64,000 nucleotides of DNA from Actinophytocola sp049647105. GTDB taxonomy: Bacteria; Actinomycetota; Actinomycetes; Mycobacteriales; Pseudonocardiaceae. The notes below the pieces were generated by a model, which worked only from the letters and a program-made list of their open reading frames with translations, was not told where the DNA came from and did not search any database. Positions within the stretch are counted from its first letter, which is position 1. Each line of letters starts with the position of its first letter. Positions 49,548 through 58,812 of this stretch are shown piece after piece. The stretch spans positions 1-64,000 of the forward strand of contig NZ_JBARWZ010000120.1 in assembly GCF_049647105.1 (NCBI RefSeq). The letters are read 5' to 3'. Position numbers and translations under genes: made by a program.

Positions 49548-50810
49548 GTGATCGACCTGAGGACGTTACGTGAGGATCCGGAGGCGGTGCGTGCCTCCCA
49601 GCGCGCCCGTGGCGAGGACGAGGCGCTGGTCGACGCGCTGTTGTCCGCGGAAGAACGGCGCCGGTCCTCGGTCGCCGCCGCCGACACCCTGCGTGCCGAG
49701 CAGAAGCGGCTGGGCAAGCAGGTCGGTCAGGCGCGCGGTGAGGAGCGGGACGCGCTGCTGACCAAGGGCAAGCGACTCGCGGCGGACGTGCGTGCGGCCG
49801 AGACCGCTCAGTCGGCGGCCGAGGACGAGCTGGCCGAGCTGCACGTGGCGGTGCCGAACGTGGTGCACCCCGACGCGCCTGCCGGCGGCGAGGACGACTA
49901 CGTGGTGGTCAAGGAGGTCGGCACGCCGCCGGTGTTCGACTTCGAGCCCGCCGACCACCTCGACCTCGGGGTCCGGCTCGGGGCGCTGGACGTCGAACGC
50001 GGCGCGAAGGTGTCCGGGTCGCGGTTCTACTTCCTGACCGGCGTCGGCGCGCAGCTGCAGCTCGCGCTGCTGAACCTGGCCGCGGCGCAGGCGACCGCGA
50101 ACGGGTTCACGCTGATGATCCCGCCGGTGCTGGTACGGCCGGAGATCATGGCGGGGACGGGCTTCCTCGGCGCGCACGCGAGCGAGGTGTACCGGCTCGC
50201 CGACGACGACCTCTACCTGGTGGGGACGTCGGAGGTGCCGCTGGCGGGGTACCACTCCGACGAGATCCTGGACCTGTCGGCTGGCGCGAAGCGGTACGCG
50301 GGGTGGTCGTCGTGCTTCCGGCGGGAGGCCGGGTCCTACGGCAAGGACACGCGGGGGATCATCCGCGTGCACCAGTTCGACAAGGTCGAGATGTTCGTCT
50401 ACTGCCGGCCGGAGGACGCGGAGGCCGAGCACGCGCGGCTGCTCGCGTGGGAGGAGGAGATGCTCGCCAGGATCGAGGTGCCGTACCGGGTGATCGACGT
50501 GGCGGGCGGGGACCTCGGCACGAGCGCGGCCCGGAAGTTCGACTGCGAGGCGTGGGTGCCGACGCAGGGGCGTTACCGGGAGCTGACGTCGACGTCGAAC
50601 TGCACGACCTTCCAGGCGCGGCGGCTGTCGGTGCGTTATCGCGACGAGAACGGCAAGCCGAGGGTGGCGGCGACGTTGAACGGCACGCTGGCGACCACGC
50701 GGTGGATCGTGGCGTTGCTGGAGAACCACCAGCAGGCCGACGGCTCGGTGCGGGTGCCGGCGGCGCTACGGCCGTTCCTCGGTGTGGAGGTCCTCCGCCC
50801 GGCCGCCTAA
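49548..50810 (+). CDS. serS: Serine-tRNA ligase
   Basis: Class II aminoacyl-tRNA synthetase charging serine to tRNA-Ser and tRNA-Sec; 420 residues. The N-terminal coiled-coil arm spans about 25-105 (Arg/Glu/Ala-rich). Catalytic motif 2 appears as FRREAGSYGKDTRGIIRVHQ and motif 3 as GTLATTRWIVALLE; TSTSNCTTFQARRL lies between. GTG 49548 follows TACGCT by eight bases; a weak AGGGG is also present. Tail-to-tail overlap of four bases with the acyltransferase gene. Confidence 0.97.
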   Translation: MIDLRTLREDPEAVRASQRARGEDEALVDALLSAEERRRSSVAAADTLRAEQKRLGKQVGQARGEERDALLTKGKRLAADVRAAETAQSAAEDELAELHVAVPNVVHPDAPAGGEDDYVVVKEVGTPPVFDFEPADHLDLGVRLGALDVERGAKVSGSRFYFLTGVGAQLQLALLNLAAAQATANGFTLMIPPVLVRPEIMAGTGFLGAHASEVYRLADDDLYLVGTSEVPLAGYHSDEILDLSAGAKRYAGWSSCFRREAGSYGKDTRGIIRVHQFDKVEMFVYCRPEDAEAEHARLLAWEEEMLARIEVPYRVIDVAGGDLGTSAARKFDCEAWVPTQGRYRELTSTSNCTTFQARRLSVRYRDENGKPRVAATLNGTLATTRWIVALLENHQQADGSVRVPAALRPFLGVEVLRPAA

Positions 50811-52912
50811 CGCAGGCCGACGGCCTTCGCGATCATCGGCTTCAGGCTGCGGCTGAACTCCAGGTTCATGTGGTCGTTGTCGAAGTACACGGCCACGTTG
50901 CCGACCACGGCGTAGCACTTGTCCTCGTCGCAGAAGTACCTGGTCAGGTCCACGGCGGTGACGCCACGGACCTCGGTGGTCTTCGCCACCTCGGTCAGTG
51001 GGTCCGCCGGATGGGCGACCGGCCGGTCCACCGCGCAGGCCAGCGGGTTCGCGGGGTTCAGCTCCACGCAGTCCTGTGCGCGCACGTTGCGGTTGAGCGG
51101 CGGGTCCGCCAGGACCACCACCTTCGCCCCGGTGTCCGACCAGCGCTGCCAGTACGGCTCGAGACCCTCCCGGTACTGGTCGGTCTGGGAGCGGCCAGAG
51201 CCGTCGTCGGCGAACTCCTCGCGGGCGTAGAACGACACGAAGATCATGGCCGGCCTGTCCTCGGCGACCACGTCCGTCATGTGGGCCGTCCAGTCGGTGC
51301 AGGTCGTGCGCTTCTCCTCCGACGCGACCGTGCGGTAGCCGGTGAAGTCGATCTTCGCGAACGGGCAGGCACCCAGCAGGGCCAGTTTCAGTACCCAGTG
51401 GTGTTCGCGGGCCAGCTCGAACAGCGGGGTCTGCCACTGCTGCGCGTGGGAGTCGCCCAGCAGCCACACCGTCTTCGGTTTCGGGGTGCCCCGGCTGTAG
51501 TCGCAGATGGACACCGTCTTGGTGTCGCCCGCGCGGTGTTCGTCGATCTGGCGGCATTCCTTCGGCGTGTTGTAGTACTGGTTCGCCGGGCCCATCGTCA
51601 CGATCTTGGCCGGGCCAAGCGGGTCGGGGCAGTCGTTCACCATCGCCGGGGCGCCGTGGCACGGGGTCTGCTTGTACGCCCCCACTTCCTGCTCGGCCTG
51701 TGCCGCGTGCCGGTCGTAGGTCCAGTTCAGTCCCGCCGCCGCCAGCGCCACCACCAGCACGCCGACGACCATCGCCGTGAACGTCAGCTTCGTGCTGCGC
51801 TTCAGCGGGGGGAACGAGATCCCCTTGTCCTCGACCAGCATCTTCGACAGGTACGCCAGCACCAGCGAAGCGCCGAGCACCGCCAGCAGGTACGGCCACG
51901 TCATCCGGCCCGCGTCGAGCGCGTCGCCCAGCATGAACGGGGCCAGCAGGATCAGCGGCCAGTGCCACAGGTACAGCGAGTAGCTGATGTTGCCGACCAG
52001 CTGCACCGGCGACGACGCGGTCACCGTCGTGTGCCACTGCCTGCCTTGGCGCAGGCCGGCCATGATGACCAGCGCCGTGCCGACCGTCGGGACCGCCGCC
52101 AGGTAGCCGGGGAACGGGGTGTGGTGGTCGTACAGCACCGCGGCGCCGATGATCATCGTGAAGCCCGCGAACGACGCGAGGCCCGCCGCCACCCTCGGCA
52201 GCACCAGTCGGCGGGCGGCCAGCGCGACCAGCGCACCCAGCGCGAACTCCCACACGCGCGCCTGCGTCACGAAGTACGCCTCGTTCGGCGACGCCTGCGT
52301 GTAGTACCAGCTGAACGCGAACGACGCGGCCCCGACCAGCGCGATCCCCGCCACCTGCGCGCGCCGCCGCCGGATCGTGAACAGGAGCAGCAACAGCAGC
52401 GGCCAGACCAGGTAGAACTGCTCCTCCACCGACAGCGACCAGTAGTGCTGCACGAGGCTGGCCGCCGAGCTCGCGGCCGAGTAGTCCACCGACTTGGCCG
52501 CCAGCAGCCAGTTCTCCCAGTACATGGCGCTCGCGGCGGCCTCGTGCGCGGTCGCCTCCCAGCGCGCGTACGGCAGCAGGAGGTACGCGGCCACCACTGA
52601 CAGACCCAGCACCAGCAGCGCGGCGGGCAGCAGCCTGCGGATGCGGCGCGCGTAGAACTGGCCGAGCCTGACCCGCCCGGTGCGGACGATCTCCTTGTCG
52701 AGGTGGGAGCTGATCAGGAAGCCGGAGATCACGAAGAACACGTCGACGCCGACATAGCCGCCGGTCAGCCAGTCGGCCGACAGGTGGTTGATGACCACGG
52801 CGAGCACGGCGATCGCACGCAGCGCCTGGATGTCGGTTCGGAAGGCGGTCGCACGGGCCGCGTCGGACGGCGGCGCGCCCCCGGTCCGGCGCTCCTCGAT
52901 GACCGTGTCCAC
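50807..52912 (-). CDS. OafA-type membrane acyltransferase with SGNH domain
   Basis: A 701-residue O-acyltransferase that modifies cell-wall or surface glycans. The N-terminal acyltransferase-3 domain (about 25-375) has some ten helices, with RTDIQALRAIAVLAVVINHL (catalytic His), GVDVFFVISGFLIS and QHYWSLSVEEQFYLVWPLL. After an extracytoplasmic helix, a C-terminal SGNH-hydrolase domain (about 475-695) has LLGDSHAQQW with the nucleophile and DNDHMN with the late Asp/His. I take GTG 52912 because GGGGGA lies at suitable distance; GTG 52942 would add ten residues. Confidence 0.9.
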   Translation of the reverse strand: MDTVIEERRTGGAPPSDAARATAFRTDIQALRAIAVLAVVINHLSADWLTGGYVGVDVFFVISGFLISSHLDKEIVRTGRVRLGQFYARRIRRLLPAALLVLGLSVVAAYLLLPYARWEATAHEAAASAMYWENWLLAAKSVDYSAASSAASLVQHYWSLSVEEQFYLVWPLLLLLLFTIRRRRAQVAGIALVGAASFAFSWYYTQASPNEAYFVTQARVWEFALGALVALAARRLVLPRVAAGLASFAGFTMIIGAAVLYDHHTPFPGYLAAVPTVGTALVIMAGLRQGRQWHTTVTASSPVQLVGNISYSLYLWHWPLILLAPFMLGDALDAGRMTWPYLLAVLGASLVLAYLSKMLVEDKGISFPPLKRSTKLTFTAMVVGVLVVALAAAGLNWTYDRHAAQAEQEVGAYKQTPCHGAPAMVNDCPDPLGPAKIVTMGPANQYYNTPKECRQIDEHRAGDTKTVSICDYSRGTPKPKTVWLLGDSHAQQWQTPLFELAREHHWVLKLALLGACPFAKIDFTGYRTVASEEKRTTCTDWTAHMTDVVAEDRPAMIFVSFYAREEFADDGSGRSQTDQYREGLEPYWQRWSDTGAKVVVLADPPLNRNVRAQDCVELNPANPLACAVDRPVAHPADPLTEVAKTTEVRGVTAVDLTRYFCDEDKCYAVVGNVAVYFDNDHMNLEFSRSLKPMIAKAVGLR

Positions 52913-53005
52913 TCTCGTACGTCCCCCAGCGTCGGCTAGCACAGGCTCCCCGAAACGGGAAGAGTAACCGACTCATCACACGCACCGTTCGTGCGCAGGG
53001 TTGCC

Positions 53006-54184
53006 TCAGGAGGTCCGGTCCGCGACGTGTTTGGCGATCTCCAGCGCACACGTCGCGCCTGGTGAGGGTGCGTTCAGCACGTGGACCTGGTGGGGAGCGG
53101 ATTCGATGATGAAATCCTGGACGAGCGTCCCGTCCGGCAGCAGTGCCTGTGCGCGCACCCCGGCGCCCGCCCGCACCAGGTCCTCCCGGCCGACCGCGGG
53201 CACCAGCCGCGCGAGGCTGCGGGCGAACCGGCGGCGGGACAGCGACCTGACCACCTCGTCGGCTGCCGTGCGCGGGTACTTGCGCGCCAGCTTCCAGATG
53301 CCGGGGAACCGCGCGACCTCCGCCAGGTCCGCGACCGAAACGTCCCGCCAGCGGTAGCCCTCCCTGCGCAGCGCGAGAACGGCGTTCGGGCCGGCGTGCA
53401 CACTGCCGTCGAGCATCCGCGTCAGGTGCACGCCGAGGAACGGCAGCGTCGGGTCCGGCACCGGGTAGATGAGGCCACGGACCAGGTGCGCGGACTCGGG
53501 GCGCAGCGTGAAGTACTCGCCGCGGAACGGCACGATCCGGACCGAGGGGGCCAGCCCGGCCAGCCGCGCGACCCGGTCGGCGTGCAGCCCCGCGCAGTTG
53601 ACCAGCACGTCGGCACGCAGTACCTCGCTGCCGGTGGCGATCTCCACGCCGCCGTTCCTGCCCTCCCGGATGCCGAGGGCGGGGGTGGACAGGCGCAGGT
53701 CGGCGCCCGCTTCCGCCAGCAGCCGGACGAGTGCCGCGCACACGGCCGGGAAGTCGATGATGCCGGTGCTTTCCACCCGCAGTGCCGACAGGCAGGCGAC
53801 CTCGGGTTCGCGTTCATGCGCTTCCGCTGGCTCGATGAGCTTCGCGGGCACGTTGTTGGCCTCGGCGCGGGCGGCCAGCGCGTGCAGGCCGGGCAACTCC
53901 TCCTCGCGGGTGGCGACAACGAGCTTGCCGCACACCTCCACCGGCACGCCGTGCTCGCGGGCGAACTCCACGATCGAGCGGTTGCCCGCGACCGACATGC
54001 GGGCCTTGAAGGACCCCGGCGCGTAGTACAGGCCTGCGTGCACGACGTTGGAGTTGTGGCCGGTCTGGTGCCCGGCCCAGTGGTCCTCCTTCTCGAGGAC
54101 CGTCACCCGGTCGCCGCGCGAGGTCAGCTCCCGCGCGGTCGCCAGTCCGAGGATGCCGCCGCCGACCACCACCACATGACGCAC
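53006..54184 (-). CDS. lhgO: L-2-hydroxyglutarate oxidase (LhgO-like)
   Basis: A 392-residue FAD-dependent oxidoreductase of the DAO family. The Rossmann dinucleotide motif VVVVGGGILGLATAREL is at about residues 4-20, then HNSNVVHAGLYYAPGSFKAR (typical of LhgO), a mid-region TGIIDFPAVC, NCAGLHADRVARLAG, and a C-terminal GEYFTLRPE and GPNAVLALRREGY. LhgO oxidises L-2-hydroxyglutarate to 2-oxoglutarate, feeding electrons to the quinone pool. GTG 54184 follows TACGCT by eight bases without a Shine-Dalgarno (leaderless). Stands alone between the acyltransferase and the glycan locus. Confidence 0.9.
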   Translation of the reverse strand: MRHVVVVGGGILGLATARELTSRGDRVTVLEKEDHWAGHQTGHNSNVVHAGLYYAPGSFKARMSVAGNRSIVEFAREHGVPVEVCGKLVVATREEELPGLHALAARAEANNVPAKLIEPAEAHEREPEVACLSALRVESTGIIDFPAVCAALVRLLAEAGADLRLSTPALGIREGRNGGVEIATGSEVLRADVLVNCAGLHADRVARLAGLAPSVRIVPFRGEYFTLRPESAHLVRGLIYPVPDPTLPFLGVHLTRMLDGSVHAGPNAVLALRREGYRWRDVSVADLAEVARFPGIWKLARKYPRTAADEVVRSLSRRRFARSLARLVPAVGREDLVRAGAGVRAQALLPDGTLVQDFIIESAPHQVHVLNAPSPGATCALEIAKHVADRTS

Positions 54185-54369
54185 AACGAGTAAGCGTACG
54201 GCGCGCGAGGTCCGGTAGATAGCGGTCCGGTGAGGGACCCGATCGGGGGACATCACACAACCTGACGCGATCCCACACGCCTTCTAAGTGTGGCTCGTGT
54301 CACGTGACGTCGGGGGACGGCACAGAACTCGTTTCGCGGGCACGCACCAACTGTCTCCTGGGGGTTCGC

Positions 54370-56256
54370 GTGAATTGGCTGGATGTCGCCCCGATCGTGT
54401 TCGTCACGGTCGGATGGCTGTGGTTGCCGGGTCTGCCGGTGACACTTTTGCTGGGATTACGGGGAATCGCGGCGGTCGCATTGGCGCCGGTGGTGAGCAT
54501 CGCGGTGGTCGCGTCGACCGCGGTGGGCGCCGAGCTGGTGGGGGTCGGCTGGTCGGTGCTGGTGCCGCTGGCCGCGTCGGCGGTGCTGGCGGTGGCCGCG
54601 TTCTTCGTGCGGCGCAGGGCTTTCGCACCGGATCCGCTGCGACTGGGGGTGGTCGCGGCAGTGGGGCTGGCGCCCGCGGTGTTGCTGGCCACGGTCAGCG
54701 TCATGCGGGCCATCGGGCCGCCGGACAGCATCTCGCAGGTGTTCGACACGCCGTTCCACTACAACGCGCTGGCCTACATCCGTGACACGCACCAGGCGTC
54801 GTCGCTGACGATCGGCTCGCTGGGCAACCCGGACCTGCCCGGCGTGTTCTACCCGGCGGCATGGCACGACTTCGGGTCGCTGGTGATGATGTCGACCGGC
54901 GCGTCGGTTCCCGTCGCCGCCAACGTGCTGTGCGCGGTCGTCACCGTGCTGCTGTGGCCGCTGTCGTGCCTGCTGCTGGCGCGCCAGCTGTTCGGCCGCA
55001 ACACCGCGGCAATGGCCATCACGGGTGTGCTGAGCGTCGCGTTCCCCGCGTTCCCGTGGGACCTGTTCGGCTGGGGTGTGTTGTGGCCCAACCTGTTCGG
55101 GATGACGCTGGCGCCCGCGGTGTTCGCGCTCGTGCTGACCGTGACCGGCTGGGTCCGTGACGACGCGATCGGCACCCGCCGTGCGTGGGTGCTGCTCGCG
55201 GTGGCCGTGGTGGCGACCGGGTTCGCGCACCCGAACGTGCTGTTCTCGCTGGTCGCGTTGTCGCTGTTCCCGGTCGGCGCGCGGCTGTTCCTGCGGGCGC
55301 GGCAGGGCAGGCGCGGGGTCGTCGAGTTCGTGGTGTTCGCGGTCGTGGTCATCGGGGGCTGGTTGTGGTCGGCCACGTCGCCCGCGTTCGCCAAGGCCAG
55401 GAACTGGGACTGGAAGGCGGTCGAGACCCCGGCCAACGCGGTCGGTGAGGTCCTGCTGGGTGCCACCAACCACCGGGAGGCGCTGTGGTTGCTGTCGGCC
55501 GTGGTGGTCGTCGGCATGTGCACGGTGAAGCGGTTCCCCGCGATGCGGTGGGTCCTGGGCGCGCACGCGGTCACCGCGCTCCTGTACGTGCTGGCGGCGG
55601 GCCTCAACCGGCCGGACACCCGCATGCTCACCGGCTACTGGTACAACGACTCGCACCGGCTCGCGGCCATGCTGCCGATCACCGGCGTGCCGCTCGCGAT
55701 CGCGGGCATCCTGTTCATCGCCACCGCGGTGAAGACCAGGGTGAACATCCCGCGGCCCGCCATCGTGCTCACGGCCGTACTGGTCGTGCTGACCGGCGGC
55801 CTGCACCCCGCCGACCGGGAGCTCCGGATCATGGTCACCTATCCGCGCGTCGAGGAACACAAGCTGGTCACCGACGACATGCGGGACTTCTACGAACGGA
55901 CGGCCGACGAGATCCCGGCGGGCAGCCGCGTGATCGGCAACCCGTTCGACGGCAGCGTCCTGCTGTGGGCGCTGGCCGACCGCGAGGTGCTCTTCCCGCA
56001 CTTCCTCGCGGCCACCAGCCCGGGGCAGGCTTATCTCGGCAGGCATCTGGAGCACGCGGCGTCGGACCCGAGGGTGTGCCGTGAGCTGGCGCGCTACCAC
56101 GTCGATCACGTGCTGATCGGCAAGGACGAGGCGAACACGATCGAGGGCCGCTTCGGCGGCATCCCCGGGGTCACCGACGCGGACGGCTTCGAACTGGTGG
56201 CACGGGAAGGGGAGACGCGGCTGTACCGGATCACGGCCTGCGACCGGCACCCGTGA
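54370..56256 (+). CDS. DUF6541 multi-spanning membrane protein (A)
   Basis: A 628-residue integral membrane protein with about thirteen helices and a soluble C-terminal region (about 500-628). Family blocks: FHYNALAYIRDTHQASSLT (about 142-160), GVFYPAAWHDFGSLVMMSTG, FPWDLFGWGVLWPNLFGM, TGYWYNDSHRLAAMLPI and GNPFDGSVLLWALADREVLF. The layout (helices then soluble tail) resembles GT-C glycosyltransferases, and DUF6541 genes sit in polysaccharide loci; enzymatic function is inference. GTG 54370 is preceded by GGGGG. A paralogue in inverted orientation ends the locus. Confidence 0.8.
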   Translation: MNWLDVAPIVFVTVGWLWLPGLPVTLLLGLRGIAAVALAPVVSIAVVASTAVGAELVGVGWSVLVPLAASAVLAVAAFFVRRRAFAPDPLRLGVVAAVGLAPAVLLATVSVMRAIGPPDSISQVFDTPFHYNALAYIRDTHQASSLTIGSLGNPDLPGVFYPAAWHDFGSLVMMSTGASVPVAANVLCAVVTVLLWPLSCLLLARQLFGRNTAAMAITGVLSVAFPAFPWDLFGWGVLWPNLFGMTLAPAVFALVLTVTGWVRDDAIGTRRAWVLLAVAVVATGFAHPNVLFSLVALSLFPVGARLFLRARQGRRGVVEFVVFAVVVIGGWLWSATSPAFAKARNWDWKAVETPANAVGEVLLGATNHREALWLLSAVVVVGMCTVKRFPAMRWVLGAHAVTALLYVLAAGLNRPDTRMLTGYWYNDSHRLAAMLPITGVPLAIAGILFIATAVKTRVNIPRPAIVLTAVLVVLTGGLHPADRELRIMVTYPRVEEHKLVTDDMRDFYERTADEIPAGSRVIGNPFDGSVLLWALADREVLFPHFLAATSPGQAYLGRHLEHAASDPRVCRELARYHVDHVLIGKDEANTIEGRFGGIPGVTDADGFELVAREGETRLYRITACDRHP

Positions 56257-56290
56257 CGGCCGGGGCCGGGGTGTTCCGTACGGTTGGCGC

Positions 56291-57634
56291 GTGGTCAGCC
56301 TGCGTGCACGTCTCGGCCCCGCCATCTACATGGGCGGCGGGCTGGCGCTCGTCGGCGCCGCGGGCTACGGGTTCGTGGCGCTGGCCGGGCACACGCTCGA
56401 CCCGGCCCACGCGGCCGCGCTCGCCAGCCTCTACCTCATGGTCAACATCATCGGGCCCGGGGTGTTCTCCGCGCTGGAGCAGGAGACCAGCCGCTCGGTG
56501 AGCACCGAGGCCGCCGCGGGCCGTGGCACCGGCGTGGTCATGCGGCACGCGTGGCTGCTGGCCTCCGCACTGCTCGCCGCCGTGCTGGTGGTGCTGGTGC
56601 TCGTGTCGCCGATCCTCACCGACCGGGCGTTCGCCGGGCAGTGGGGGCTGTTCGTGGCCGTGCTGCTGAGCGTGGTCACCTCGGCCGCCGTGTACGTGGT
56701 GCGTGGCCTGCTCGGCGGTCTCCAGCGGTTCACCGGCTACTCGGCCACGCTCGCCGCGGAAGGCCTCGCGCGGATCCTGCCGTGCATCGTGATCGCGGCG
56801 CTTGGCATGCCGGACTCCACCGGGTACGCGCTGATCTTCGCGGCAGGCTCGGGGTTCGGCGCGGTCGCCGGGCTGTTCTGGCTGCGGGGCTCGAAGGCAC
56901 CCGTCGAGGTGCCAGAGGCGACGGCAATGGCGGCGGTGACGGCGGCGCCGCCGACCGTGAAGGACATGGCGCGGGCGCTGTCGCTGCTGGTGGGCGGCAC
57001 CGTGCTGATGCTGGTCGTGTCGAACGTGGCGCCCATCGTGGTGACCGGGCGCCTGACCGGCGACGCGGTCACGGCGGCCGCGTTCGCGTCGGCGTTCGTG
57101 CTCGCGCGCATCCCGCTGTTCCTGTTCGCCCCCGTCCAGGCGATGCTGCTGCCGTCGCTGACCAGGGCGGCCGCCGCGCACGACTTCGCGAGCGTGCGGG
57201 CAAGGCTCCGGGTGATCATCATGGCTGTGCTCGCCATCGGCCTGCTCGGCGTGCTCGCGTCGTTCACGGTGGGGCCGTGGGCCGTGCAGGTCCTGTTCGG
57301 CGCCGAGGTGCGGCTCTCGGCCGTGGTCGTCGGGCTGCTCGGGGTCAGCACGGTCGGGCTGATGACCGCGCTGGTACTCCAGCCGGGACTCGTCGCGCTC
57401 GGCGCGCACAAGTCGGTGACCATCGCCTGGCTGGCGGGCACCGTGGTGCTGGTGGCGCTGCTTGCGCTGCCCGGTGACCCGATCCGGGCCGGTGTGCTCG
57501 CGCAGCTCGCCGGTGCCGCCCTCGTCGTGGCGATCATGCTGCGTGCCCTGTCGAAAGCGCTGCGTGGCGGAACCGCGCCCGCGGCGGCGACGGCCGGTAC
57601 CGGAGTGGTAGCCAGTCCGCCTCCCCGGAATTAA
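56291..57634 (+). CDS. Polysaccharide flippase (Wzx/MATE-like)
   Basis: A 447-residue membrane protein with twelve predicted helices and the MOP (MATE/Wzx) layout, exporting lipid-linked glycans. The N-terminal AALASLYLMVNIIGPGVFSA, the central region GGLQRFTGYSATLAAEGLAR and a middle PLFLFAPVQAMLLPSLTRAA block fit polysaccharide transporters. GTG 56291 starts 34 bases after the DUF6541 gene. The Ala/Pro-rich C terminus is cytoplasmic. Confidence 0.85.
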   Translation: MVSLRARLGPAIYMGGGLALVGAAGYGFVALAGHTLDPAHAAALASLYLMVNIIGPGVFSALEQETSRSVSTEAAAGRGTGVVMRHAWLLASALLAAVLVVLVLVSPILTDRAFAGQWGLFVAVLLSVVTSAAVYVVRGLLGGLQRFTGYSATLAAEGLARILPCIVIAALGMPDSTGYALIFAAGSGFGAVAGLFWLRGSKAPVEVPEATAMAAVTAAPPTVKDMARALSLLVGGTVLMLVVSNVAPIVVTGRLTGDAVTAAAFASAFVLARIPLFLFAPVQAMLLPSLTRAAAAHDFASVRARLRVIIMAVLAIGLLGVLASFTVGPWAVQVLFGAEVRLSAVVVGLLGVSTVGLMTALVLQPGLVALGAHKSVTIAWLAGTVVLVALLALPGDPIRAGVLAQLAGAALVVAIMLRALSKALRGGTAPAAATAGTGVVASPPPRN

Positions 57635-57667
57635 AGATCCAGGGGACAGGCCCTAGTCTTAATCCTC

Positions 57668-58447
57668 GTGTCAAGCAAGGTGCCTGCGGCCCGCGCGATC
57701 ATCGTTGTTCCCGCCTGGAACGAGCAGCTGACGGTCGGTGAGACGGTACGGGAGATCCGTGCCGCGACGCCCGACCTGCCGGTTCTCGTCGTGAGCGACG
57801 GGTCGACCGACCGGACCGCCGATGTCGCCCGCGAGGCGGGCGCGCTCGTGCTGGAGCTGCCGTTCAACCTCGGGGTCGGTGGTGCGATGCGGGCTGGGTT
57901 CCGCTACGCCGTCCGCCACGGCTACGACGCCGCGGTCCAGGTGGACGCGGACGGCCAGCACGACCCGAACGAGGTCCCCGCGCTGCTGGCGCAGCTGTCG
58001 GAGTTCGACATCGTCATCGGTGCGCGGTTCTCCGACGGTGACGACACCTACAAGGTGCGTGGCCCCCGCAAGTGGGCGATGGTCGTGCTGTCGAAGGTGC
58101 TGTCGAAGCTCGCGAAGACCAAGCTCACCGACGCCACCTCCGGGTTCAAGGCGACCGGTGGCCGTGCGCTGCCGGTGTTCGCCGAGCACTACCCGGTCGA
58201 GTACCTGGGTGACACGGTCGAGTCGCTGGTGATCGCGGTGCGTGCCGGTTGCAAGGTGACGCAGGTGCCCGCGCACATGCGGCCCCGGCGCGGCGGCACC
58301 CCCAGCCACCGGCCGATCAAGTCCATGATCTATCTCTTCCGCGCGGGCTTCGCCCTGCTCCTCGCCCTGATCCGCCGGTACGAGACGGCGGCCGAGGTCG
58401 ACCACAAGCAGGCCCGTCCCGCCGTGCAGGAAGGCGTCGTCCGATGA
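57668..58447 (+). CDS. Family 2 glycosyltransferase (DPM1/GtrB-like)
   Basis: A 259-residue GT2 enzyme that uses a nucleotide sugar to glycosylate a lipid carrier. Motifs: IIVVPAWNEQLTVGETVREI, VLVVSDGSTDRTADVAR, VQVDADGQHDPNEVPAL (catalytic DXD-type) and the late RRGGTPSHRPIKSMIYLFR. One C-terminal membrane-associated helix is likely. GTG 57668 follows TAGTCT by eight bases without a Shine-Dalgarno, so this gene also seems to have a private leaderless promoter inside the locus. It overlaps the DUF2304 gene by four bases. Confidence 0.92.
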   Translation: MSSKVPAARAIIVVPAWNEQLTVGETVREIRAATPDLPVLVVSDGSTDRTADVAREAGALVLELPFNLGVGGAMRAGFRYAVRHGYDAAVQVDADGQHDPNEVPALLAQLSEFDIVIGARFSDGDDTYKVRGPRKWAMVVLSKVLSKLAKTKLTDATSGFKATGGRALPVFAEHYPVEYLGDTVESLVIAVRAGCKVTQVPAHMRPRRGGTPSHRPIKSMIYLFRAGFALLLALIRRYETAAEVDHKQARPAVQEGVVR

Positions 58448-58812
58448 GCAACACCTACCTGGTCGCGCTGGTCGGCAGCGTGCTCGTGCTCCTTGGCATC
58501 ATCGAGCTGCTGCGCAGGCGTCAGCTCGGCGAGAAGTACGCCGTGCTGTGGCTCGTGGTCGGCATCCTGCTGCTGATCTTCACGGTGTTCCCCGGCCTGC
58601 TCACCGGCCTGGCGAGCGGCCTCGGCGTCGCGGTGCCGACCAACCTCATGTTCTTCGTGGGGATCCTGTTCCTCGTCGGCGTGGTGCTGCACCTGTCGTG
58701 GGAGGTGTCCCGGCTGGAGAACGAGACCCGCAAGCTCGCCGAGGACCAGGCGATCCTGCGGCTCGAGGTGGAGCAGCTGGCGCGGGACAAGCGCGGGAAC
58801 GTGGCCGAGTAA
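58444..58812 (+). CDS. DUF2304 membrane protein
   Basis: A 122-residue protein with three membrane helices (about 5-22, 38-58, 68-92) and a C-terminal coiled coil (SRLENETRKLAEDQAILRLE). DUF2304 partners commonly sit directly after GT2 genes in glycan loci and may anchor or present the glycosyltransferase. Its ATG overlaps the GT2 stop, and its stop overlaps the next gene's ATG (TAATG). Confidence 0.87.
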   Translation: MSNTYLVALVGSVLVLLGIIELLRRRQLGEKYAVLWLVVGILLLIFTVFPGLLTGLASGLGVAVPTNLMFFVGILFLVGVVLHLSWEVSRLENETRKLAEDQAILRLEVEQLARDKRGNVAE

